The notes under the pieces are model-generated. The model was given only the letters and a program-made list of their open reading frames with translations. It made no database searches and was not told the origin of the DNA. The translations under genes and the position numbers were made by a program. From contig CAITNA010000057.1 in assembly GCA_903893675.1 (NCBI GenBank), positions 1 through 12,132 of the forward strand: a stretch of 12,132 bases of DNA, written 5' to 3'. Source of the stretch: an uncultured Micrococcales bacterium (GTDB lineage Bacteria; Actinomycetota; Actinomycetes; Actinomycetales; Microbacteriaceae). This document shows, in pieces, positions 6,612-11,869 of the stretch (the stretch's first letter is position 1; each line of letters begins with the position of its first letter).

Positions 6612-6727
6612 TCTTGAAGGGCAGCTTGCTGCAGTTCATGTTTTGTCCGGGGAAAGTCGGGTGTAAATCCCGCGCTGACCAGCAACCGTGAGTCGCCTTG
6701 GCGATAAGTCGGAGTGCCCGTTCGAAG
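6612..6727 (+). promoter_or_regulatory. Cobalamin riboswitch, compact aptamer
   Basis: The core GGGGAAAGTCGGGTGTAAAT (6649-6668), followed by CCCGCGCTGACCAGCAACCG (6669-6688), matches the cobalamin consensus GGGAAnnnGGTGnAAnTCC ... CTGnCCnGCnACnGT. The B12-box-like AAGTCGGAGTGCCC lies at 6706-6719. The closing helix P1 is visible: GGGCA (6619-6623) pairs with TGCCC (6715-6719), and the flanking GAA/TTC can extend it with a bulge. P5 is CGGG/CCCG (6658-6661, 6669-6672). In place of the long P7-P10 arm with its GCCACTG and GGGAAG elements there is only a short TCGCC-TT-GGCGA hairpin (6693-6704). This resembles the minimal class II layout. It precedes the five-gene ECF operon and indicates control by a cobalamin form. 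Confidence 0.9.
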
Positions 6728-6846
6728 CAGTAACTCCTTTTATCCGTCTAGGTCTGCGGTTGGAGCCGAACGGCACTGGTGGCCCCGCGTTCTCGGATGC
6801 ACGTGCCGCCCGCCTTTCGCTTCACCGCTGAAGTTCGAGAGGCAAC
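6728..6846 (+). promoter_or_regulatory. Riboswitch expression platform, probably translational
   Basis: The 119 bases between the aptamer and the first gene lack an intrinsic terminator (no GC stem followed by a T run). The Shine-Dalgarno GAGAGG (6837-6842) lies four bases before the ATG at 6847. Bases 6790-6798 (TTCTCGGAT) can pair with 6833-6841, including three G-T pairs, and would cover most of that Shine-Dalgarno. A competing small hairpin CTTCA-CCGC-TGAAG (6820-6833) sits inside the loop and shares its last base with the longer helix. This suggests control by ribosome-site sequestration. The pairing is read by eye, not folded by energy. Confidence 0.45.
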
Positions 6847-7839
6847 ATGATCGCCAGGTTGAAAACCCGCATCACGCTGAGCGCTGCCATCGCTTTGCTG
6901 AGCGCTTTGATTCTGAGCATCTCGACCGTGGCCACCGCAAATGACGCATCACCGTTTGCCTCGACCATCAAGTTCTTGCAGGGCAAGTTCGTCGGCGGGC
7001 AGTTCGTCGAAGGCTACACGCCTGGCAAGCCCGACTGGGGTTTCACCGTCGAATCGATGCTGCAGCTCAAGGGCTCTGGTGTTGCCAACACTGCGCAGGC
7101 CAAGGCCATTGCATACAACCTGACCAGCGCTGCCAACCTAGGCACCCCAACCCATGCGGTCGGCTTTCTATATGCACCTGATCACGCGCTGCTATCCGGT
7201 CGCGCTGGCGAGTTCCTTTTTGCAGCCAAGGTTTTCGGCGTCACCAGCACACCTATCTATAAGAGTGTTTTGACCGCGGTGCAGTCGCAGGTCTCTGCCG
7301 CCGGCGTCATTGGCAAGGCCAACACCAATACCTTTACTTATGCGTGGGTGACCCTCGGTCTGACCGCCTCCGGAAACACGAAGCTTGCTGCTGCGGTTGC
7401 AGGCCAGCTCGCCGCGCTTGCCCGACCAGACGGCGGCTTTGGCACCGATCTCACCGGCGACACAACCACCAGCGCAACCGATGCGACAAGCATCGCGCTG
7501 CTGGCATTCAAGGTAACGAGCAACTTGGGTAGTGCATCCGAGAAGAAGGCGCGATCGGCAGCAAGCACCTCGGCACTCGCCTGGCTTGCAACAAATGCGG
7601 TTGGCGACCACTTCGAGGCTTGGGGTGACATAGACGTGAATGGCACCGACTATACCGTGATGGCGCTTAGCGCGTGGGGCAAGAGCACCGCGAAGTTCAG
7701 CAAATATCTGGTCGGGCGAATCGGCAGCGATGGAGGAATCACAACTCCGTGGTCTGCGCCCAAAGGCGACACCTTTGCAACCGCGCAGGGGTTACTTGCA
7801 CTTAGCGGCCGCAGCTATCTCGATTTGTTGAAGAAGTAA
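6847..7839 (+). CDS. Secreted alpha/alpha-toroid repeat protein, candidate cobalamin-binding (transcobalamin alpha-like)
   Basis: A 330-residue protein with a Sec signal (RLKTR, hydrophobic core about 10-29, cleavage after VATA at about 31); there is no lipobox and no cysteine at all. The mature part is a series of helix pairs with turn motifs typical of the prenyltransferase/squalene-cyclase/transcobalamin toroid: DWGFTVESMLQLKGSG (63-78), PDGGFG (194-199), TSATDATSIALLAF (208-221), NGTDYTVMALSAWGKS (265-280), DGGIT (295-299) and TFATAQGLLALSG (309-321). It lacks the features expected of a catalytic prenyltransferase and is exported, so a binding role fits better. The alpha domain of intrinsic factor and transcobalamin has this fold. 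Because the gene is first behind a B12 riboswitch and is followed by a DUF4430-like gene and an ECF transporter, I infer an extracytoplasmic cobalamin-binding protein. Other ligands or a purely structural role remain possible. The start is supported by GAGAGG at 6837-6842. Confidence 0.72.
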   Translation: MIARLKTRITLSAAIALLSALILSISTVATANDASPFASTIKFLQGKFVGGQFVEGYTPGKPDWGFTVESMLQLKGSGVANTAQAKAIAYNLTSAANLGTPTHAVGFLYAPDHALLSGRAGEFLFAAKVFGVTSTPIYKSVLTAVQSQVSAAGVIGKANTNTFTYAWVTLGLTASGNTKLAAAVAGQLAALARPDGGFGTDLTGDTTTSATDATSIALLAFKVTSNLGSASEKKARSAASTSALAWLATNAVGDHFEAWGDIDVNGTDYTVMALSAWGKSTAKFSKYLVGRIGSDGGITTPWSAPKGDTFATAQGLLALSGRSYLDLLKK

Positions 7840-7841
7840 TC

Positions 7842-8366
7842 GTGCTGCGCATTCGACTTCGAACCATTCTGCTTTTACTGGTTGGGCTCGTTGCGCTCGG
7901 CGGCGTGGTCTCGACGATTCCGAACATCGACCTGGGTTTCTATTCGTCGAAAAACTGCGGCGTTGGCAGCACATCGTTGCTGGTCGACTTCGGCACTGGT
8001 GCAACCCCGATGACGAGTGAGACATGCGCTGCCGGCTTCACGGGCACAGGCTGGCAGCTGTTCGCGGCGACCGAGACAACAGTTGAGGGAACCGCCGACT
8101 TTCCGTCAGGTTTCGTTTGCCGCATCGAAGATGTGCCGACTGCCGAGAAAGAATCTTGCACCAGCACGCCAGGCGCCGACGCAGGCCACTGGGCCTATTT
8201 CTATGCAACGGCTGAAACCGGATCGACTTGGCACTACAGCCTTCAGGGCGCGGCCACTCGCCACCCGGTCTGCGGCGACTGGGATGGCTGGCGCTACCTG
8301 CTACCTGGCGAAAACCCGACAGACAACCCTCCCCGCATGGCAGCAAAGCCCTATCGATGCAACTAA
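7842..8366 (+). CDS. Membrane-anchored DUF4430/transcobalamin beta-like protein
   Basis: A 174-residue protein with a basic N-terminus (MLRIRLR), one hydrophobic helix (about 9-25) and a small extracytoplasmic domain. No clear signal-peptidase site or lipobox is seen, so it probably stays anchored. The domain starts with SLLVDFGTG (45-53) and continues GWQLFAA (70-76), FVCRIEDVP (91-99), HWAYFYATAETGSTWHYS (116-133) and DWDGWRYL (146-153). This order (first strand VDFG, one helix, a CRI-x-x-x-P turn, then W-Y strands and a final G-W) resembles the DUF4430 fold that forms the C-terminal beta domain of transcobalamin. Six cysteines (39, 62, 93, 106, 144, 173) suggest disulfides, in contrast to the cysteine-free neighbour. 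The GTG start lies two bases after the upstream stop. Paired with the toroid protein it would complete a split cobalamin-binding unit at the membrane. The family assignment is by motif only. Confidence 0.68.
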   Translation: MLRIRLRTILLLLVGLVALGGVVSTIPNIDLGFYSSKNCGVGSTSLLVDFGTGATPMTSETCAAGFTGTGWQLFAATETTVEGTADFPSGFVCRIEDVPTAEKESCTSTPGADAGHWAYFYATAETGSTWHYSLQGAATRHPVCGDWDGWRYLLPGENPTDNPPRMAAKPYRCN

Positions 8367-9250
8367 TTAGTCGCTACTCAGGATGGACGTGGCTGGCGGC
8401 GATCGCGCTGGTCTTGACTGTTTCACTCTCAACTGCGGTGTGGCTGAATCTTGCCGTGTTGAGCGGCTCGGTGATTGCCGTTGCCTTGGGTGCAAGTGCG
8501 AAACGTTCTGCGACGCAGCTTCGAGTTTTGTTGAGCCTGAGTTTGGGCATCCTGGTTGTTCGACTGATTTTTCGCATTTTGTTTTCTGGAGCCAGCGCCA
8601 CTGACTATCTGATCTGGCTGCCAACTCTGCAGTTGAATTTTGGGCTCGGCAGCGTGCGATTGCTCGGGCCTATCACTTCGCTTGCGATTTCACAGGCGCT
8701 GTTCGACGGAAGTCGACTTGCTGCAATTGTTGCCGTTGTCACCGCAGCCAACCTGCTAACCGACGTTCGCAAGCTGCTTCGCCGTGCACCTGATGCCTTG
8801 TTCGAGATTGCCGCGAGCGTTTCGATGGCGCTGAGTTTCGTGCCGCAGTTTTCACAGAGCATCGCGCGCATTCGAAAATCGGCGCGACTCAGGGGTCATA
8901 GCCGAGGTCTGGGTTTTGCGGCGATTGCAGTGCCGGTTTTCGAAGACGCTTTCGACCGCTCACTTCAGATTGCAACCAGCATGGATGTTCGTGGCTTCGG
9001 TTTTCGCAAAGCCACTAGCCCGGCCACACTGCTGACCGCCCGCCTGCTTGCAGTTTGCGCACTCGCAACGATCGTGGCTGGCCTGGCGTCGTTGCTCTTT
9101 GTCGGCGCGAGTCTTTTGTCATTTGGCCTGTTGCTCACGGGCGTTTTGATCGGGGCTTTTGTAATTCGACTCGATTCGGCTTCGCGCTCGCACACCCGAT
9201 TTGATGCCGATAAGTTCCTGCAAGAGTTCAAGGCTGGCGCAGATGCTTGA
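8357..9250 (+). CDS. ecfT: ECF transporter transmembrane component EcfT (CbiQ family)
   Basis: The transmembrane scaffold of an energy-coupling factor transporter, which links the S component to the ATPase. It is 297 residues from the ATG at 8357. Predicted helices lie at about 10-27, 29-45, 56-78, 100-114, 120-133, 225-249 and 251-272. The two cytoplasmic coupling motifs are visible: ARIRKSARLRGHSRG (170-184) and SMDVRGFGFR (208-217), corresponding to the paired Ala/Met-x-x-Arg-Gly motifs that dock on the two EcfA subunits. The gene overlaps the upstream gene by ten bases and the ATPase gene by eight. An in-frame start at 8228 exists, but its extra 43 residues are charged and proline rich and lie wholly over the neighbour's conserved end, so I chose 8357. 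No good Shine-Dalgarno precedes it, consistent with translational coupling. Confidence 0.86.
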   Translation: MQLISRYSGWTWLAAIALVLTVSLSTAVWLNLAVLSGSVIAVALGASAKRSATQLRVLLSLSLGILVVRLIFRILFSGASATDYLIWLPTLQLNFGLGSVRLLGPITSLAISQALFDGSRLAAIVAVVTAANLLTDVRKLLRRAPDALFEIAASVSMALSFVPQFSQSIARIRKSARLRGHSRGLGFAAIAVPVFEDAFDRSLQIATSMDVRGFGFRKATSPATLLTARLLAVCALATIVAGLASLLFVGASLLSFGLLLTGVLIGAFVIRLDSASRSHTRFDADKFLQEFKAGADA

Positions 9251-10574
9251 GCTTCAGGGCCTTGCCCTTATCGACGAAACCGGCCGCCCACTCTGGTCTG
9301 AGCTCAATTTCACCCTGCGGCCCGGCGAAGTCACTGCCATCGTCGGCCCAGTCGGCAGCGGCAAGACCAGCCTGCTCGGCGCAATCTGTGGCCTGACTCC
9401 CTCGGGTTGGCGGGGCAAGCTTTCGGGCAAGCGCGTGCTCGTAGGTGTCGACATCACGGCCCTAAAACCTCACCAAACCGCAGACCGAATTGGCCTGGTC
9501 AGCCAGAACCCCGAGCATGGCTTCGTCACCGAGCGAGTGCTCGACGAGTTGGCCTTTGGCGGCGAACAACTTGGCATCAACTTGGATGAACTTCACCAAC
9601 GCATGCGCGATGTGCTCGAGCTTCTCGGCCTAGAGCACTTGGCAGGCCGCAAGGTCTTTGAAATTTCAGGTGGCGAAAAACAACTGATCGCGATTGCCTC
9701 AGTGCTGACCAGCGGGCAGCAATACCTTTTGCTCGATGAACCACTCGCCCGTCTCGACACTGATAACCGCGAACGTGTGCTCGCTCTGATTCAAAATCTT
9801 GCTCGCGAGCGCAACATCGCCGTGGTGATCACTGCGCACGAAGAAAGTTCGCTCACCGGATTGGTTGATCAGGTCGTGCGGCTGAATCGAGCAATTGCTG
9901 CTGCCCCGGTGAGCCAGCCACCGCGGGCACGCGACTCCGAGCAGGGCCGAGACATCGATGCGTTGACTAGAGCCATACTCAGCGAAGGCACCCCCATCGA
10001 AGCCATGCAATTGAGCGCTGCCTTCGGCGCAAAGCAGGTGTTCGCGGACCTCGACTTCTCTATTGCTCGCGGTGAGGTTGTCGCGCTCACCGGGGTAAAC
10101 GGCGCGGGAAAAAGTACGCTTCTCGATTGCATTTACAACCGGCTCGAAAGAGATCTCGATTGCGTGATGTTGCCACAAGAGGCAGCCGACTTGTTGATGT
10201 TCGACAGCGTTCAACTCGAACTCGACGACTCAGATCGGGTGACACATTCTCCACAAGGCACAACTTTGGCGCGTCTGAACCAACTCGGTTTCGATTTGCC
10301 GCTGCACGTGCATCCGAGAGATTTGAGTGCGGGTCAGCAACTGGCCCTCGTGTTAGCCATTCAACTGACCAGACCTGCCAAGCTGCTTCTGCTCGATGAA
10401 CCAAACCGAGCCTTGGATGCGCAGACGCTGACTACGTTGGCCCAGGCCCTCAAGGCAGTCGCCGCCAAGGGCACGGCAGTGCTGCTGGTGAGCCACGATG
10501 CCGAGTTCATCGGGGCAACCGCCACCCGCGTGCTTCGGCTTGAGAACGCGCGTTTGAGCCAGGTGGAGCCATGA
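9243..10574 (+). CDS. ecfA: Fused two-domain ECF ATPase (EcfA-EcfA')
   Basis: A 443-residue cytoplasmic ATPase made of two ABC domains in one chain, supplying both halves of the ECF motor. Domain 1 has Walker A GPVGSGKT (35-42), the EcfA-type Q-loop SQNPEHGFVTERVLDELAFG (87-106), signature ISGGEKQ (141-147), Walker B YLLLDEP (161-167) and H199 in ITAHE. A polar linker follows (about 218-250). Domain 2 has Walker A GVNGAGKS (284-291), a Q at 312 (MLPQEA), signature LSAGQQ (361-366), Walker B LLLLDEP (381-387) and H418 in VSHD. Domain 2 is compact: only about 70 residues separate Walker A and signature, against about 100 in domain 1, and the Q-loop lacks the QNP form. All catalytic residues appear present in both. 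The start ATG at 9243 lies inside the EcfT stop region (ATGCTTGA); an in-frame ATG at 9201 would add 14 residues over the EcfT end and is less likely. Confidence 0.92.
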   Translation: MLELQGLALIDETGRPLWSELNFTLRPGEVTAIVGPVGSGKTSLLGAICGLTPSGWRGKLSGKRVLVGVDITALKPHQTADRIGLVSQNPEHGFVTERVLDELAFGGEQLGINLDELHQRMRDVLELLGLEHLAGRKVFEISGGEKQLIAIASVLTSGQQYLLLDEPLARLDTDNRERVLALIQNLARERNIAVVITAHEESSLTGLVDQVVRLNRAIAAAPVSQPPRARDSEQGRDIDALTRAILSEGTPIEAMQLSAAFGAKQVFADLDFSIARGEVVALTGVNGAGKSTLLDCIYNRLERDLDCVMLPQEAADLLMFDSVQLELDDSDRVTHSPQGTTLARLNQLGFDLPLHVHPRDLSAGQQLALVLAIQLTRPAKLLLLDEPNRALDAQTLTTLAQALKAVAAKGTAVLLVSHDAEFIGATATRVLRLENARLSQVEP

Positions 10575-11338
10575 AGCAGACCTTGAGATTCTGGCTCGGC
10601 CGAACCTCGCTAGCCCTGATTGCCGCCGCTAGCCTGCTGGCTTTTGCCTGGCCGCTATTGATTGGAAGCGGCACCGAAGTTGCCTGGACCCAGACCGTAC
10701 TAATGGCCCTGATGCCGACGCTCGTGGTTTTCGCGTTCGCAGAAATTGCCGCCGGCGAGATCGACAGCAGACAGCTCGCAACCCTCGCGGTTCTAACCGC
10801 GGTGAACTCTCTGGTGCGCCTGCTCGGCGCTGGCATGGCCGGAGTCGAGACCGTGTTCTTTTTGATCATCATCGCCGGCTATGTTTTTCGCGCGGCGTTT
10901 GGTTATCTGATCGGAAGTCTCTCGCTCTTGGTTTCGGCACTCATCGGCGCGGGAGTCGGCCCGTGGTTGCCGTTTCAGATGATGGCAGCCGGTCTTGTCG
11001 GCTTGGCCGCAGGGCTTTTGCCGCGCGCAAAAGCAAAGTGGGTTCAACTCACGATTTTGATTTGCTTCGCGGCGGTCGCTTCATACGTTTATGGCGCACT
11101 CATGACCATGTGGAACTGGCCGTTCCTGGCTGGCGAAAACACCAGTCTGAGTTATGCGCCTGGTGCGGGCATCCTAGAAAATTTGAACACCTTCGTGAAA
11201 TTCGAAATCTTCACGGGTGGCCTGCTCTGGGACACCGGTCGCGCAGTCACCACTTGCGTGCTGATTGCCTTAACGGCACCGGCCCTGCTGCCAACGCTGA
11301 GACGCGCGGCGAACAGGGCCGGATTCGAAAAGCTTTAG
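10571..11338 (+). CDS. ECF transporter S component, probable cobalamin specificity
   Basis: A 255-residue integral membrane protein with about six or seven hydrophobic segments (roughly 12-31, 41-62, 68-84, 91-107, 110-128, 130-149, 157-175) and a C-terminal helix (about 223-240). Features matching ECF S components (the QueT/CbrT-like size class) include a Gly/Ala-rich helix 1 region, FRAAFGYLIGSLSLLVSALIG and GPWLPFQMMAAGLVGLAAGL (about 126-148). S components bind the vitamin and toggle in the membrane. Specificity here is inferred from the riboswitch, because S-component sequences rarely reveal the ligand. The polar stretch WNWPFLAGENTSLSYAPG (about 177-195) is probably an external loop that could touch the secreted partners. 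The ATG overlaps the ATPase stop (ATGA), with GGTGGAG just upstream as Shine-Dalgarno. The stop overlaps the convergent DoxX-like gene by four bases, and no terminator is visible. Confidence 0.8.
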   Translation: MKQTLRFWLGRTSLALIAAASLLAFAWPLLIGSGTEVAWTQTVLMALMPTLVVFAFAEIAAGEIDSRQLATLAVLTAVNSLVRLLGAGMAGVETVFFLIIIAGYVFRAAFGYLIGSLSLLVSALIGAGVGPWLPFQMMAAGLVGLAAGLLPRAKAKWVQLTILICFAAVASYVYGALMTMWNWPFLAGENTSLSYAPGAGILENLNTFVKFEIFTGGLLWDTGRAVTTCVLIALTAPALLPTLRRAANRAGFEKL

Positions 11339-11754
11339 AGCTGGATTGGCAGAGTAACCACTGCGTCGAGCACAGCGGCGATAACTGCAGGTGCGAACAG
11401 GCCGAGGTTCATCTTGAGGGTGTACTTCGACTCGCCACGCGACTGGTGAACGATCATCGCGCCGACCATGGTCAGTGCGAGGCCAGCGGTTGCCGCAACG
11501 CCGAAGCCCTTAGCCCATTCAAAACCTGGGATGAGCGCAGCGATTGGAGCGACAACAGCGCCGATTGCGCCGAGAACTTCGAGCAGACCAATCAAACGGA
11601 TGGTGCCGAGCGAGGTCTTCTCAGCCCAGCCCCACTGTGCAGCGGCGAATGCCTCTTTGGTGCCGGTCAGCTTGAAGCGGCCAGCCTTGATGAAGCCGAA
11701 GGCGAGGAATGCGCCGAGAACGATACCGGCCAGGGCAATAATGAGATTTAGCAT
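11335..11754 (-). CDS. DoxX-like four-helix membrane protein
   Basis: A 139-residue membrane protein with four predicted helices (about 3-21, 47-68, 80-102, 115-134). The pattern FLAFGFIKAGRFKLTG near the N-terminus, then TIRLIGLLEVLGAIGAVVAP and a C-terminal helix pair matches the DoxX-like family, a small membrane family of mostly unknown or redox-related function. Length is normal. The ATG (11752-11754) has a weak purine-rich GAAAGAA upstream. Its stop overlaps the last bases of the S-component gene on the other strand, so the two mRNAs must overlap unless one ends within the other gene. The divergent region 11755-11869 holds operator-like repeats. Confidence 0.8.
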   Translation of the reverse strand: MLNLIIALAGIVLGAFLAFGFIKAGRFKLTGTKEAFAAAQWGWAEKTSLGTIRLIGLLEVLGAIGAVVAPIAALIPGFEWAKGFGVAATAGLALTMVGAMIVHQSRGESKYTLKMNLGLFAPAVIAAVLDAVVTLPIQL

Positions 11755-11776
11755 TTGTGTTTCTTTCTATTGTCTT

Positions 11777-11790
11777 GGCGGGTTTCCGCC
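11777..11790 (-). repeat. GGCGG/CCGCC hairpin in the DoxX-like 5' leader
   Basis: GGCGG (11777-11781) and CCGCC (11786-11790) form a five-base GC stem with a four-base loop. If the promoter at 11803-11832 is right, it lies near the 5' end of the DoxX-like mRNA. On the + strand it is followed by TTTATGG, a poor U-tract, so a terminator role for + transcripts is doubtful. Confidence 0.4.
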
Positions 11791-11802
11791 TTTATGGTTG
11801 TA

Positions 11803-11832
11803 AGTAAAGCACTACTAGACAGATTTAGTCAA
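11803..11832 (-). promoter_or_regulatory. Putative promoter of the DoxX-like gene
   Basis: On the - strand TTGACT (11832-11827) is five of six to the -35 consensus. After 18 bases TTTACT (11808-11803) gives four of six to the -10 consensus. The start codon lies about 48 bases past the -10. The hexamers were read by eye. Confidence 0.45.
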
Positions 11833-11850
11833 GTAGCCCTAGACAGATTT
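11812..11850. promoter_or_regulatory. Operator-like repeats between the DoxX-like and HicB-like genes
   Basis: Two features overlap. First, the 12-base direct repeat CTAGACAGATTT occurs at 11815-11826 and 11839-11850, 24 bases apart. Second, CTACTAGAC (11812-11820) and GTCAAGTAG (11828-11836) form an inverted repeat with eight of nine matches and a seven-base spacer. The inverted repeat covers the putative -35 of the DoxX-like promoter, so a bound protein would block it. Such palindromes fit a dimeric MarR- or HxlR-type regulator, or a self-regulating HicB-like protein; no regulator gene of the first kind lies in the window. Confidence 0.5.
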
Positions 11851-11869
11851 TTTGGATGCGGAGGTTCCC

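Noticed and set aside
6847..7839. Catalytic prenyltransferase or squalene cyclase
   Set aside because: The protein is exported, short, lacks a DxDD-type or metal-binding catalytic set I can recognise, and sits in a B12-regulated transport operon.
8228..8356. Upstream in-frame ATG extending EcfT by 43 residues
   Set aside because: The extra residues are charged and proline rich, precede the first helix unnaturally and cover the conserved end of the DUF4430-like gene.
9201..9242. Upstream ATG for the fused ATPase
   Set aside because: It would place 14 unrelated residues before a normal ABC-domain start; the ATG at 9243 fits the overlapping stop-start pattern of the operon.
6612..11338. BtuFCD-type B12 importer
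   Set aside because: No BtuC-like permease or BtuF-like binding protein is present; the transporter genes are clearly EcfT, EcfA and an S component.
10963..11751. + strand open frame of 262 codons across the S-component/DoxX-like junction
   Set aside because: It overlaps two well-supported genes in other frames and its translation is low-hydrophobicity antisense-like sequence.
11856..11858. ATG just upstream of the HicB-like gene
   Set aside because: It is out of frame with the HicB-like translation and precedes the GGAGG instead of following it.
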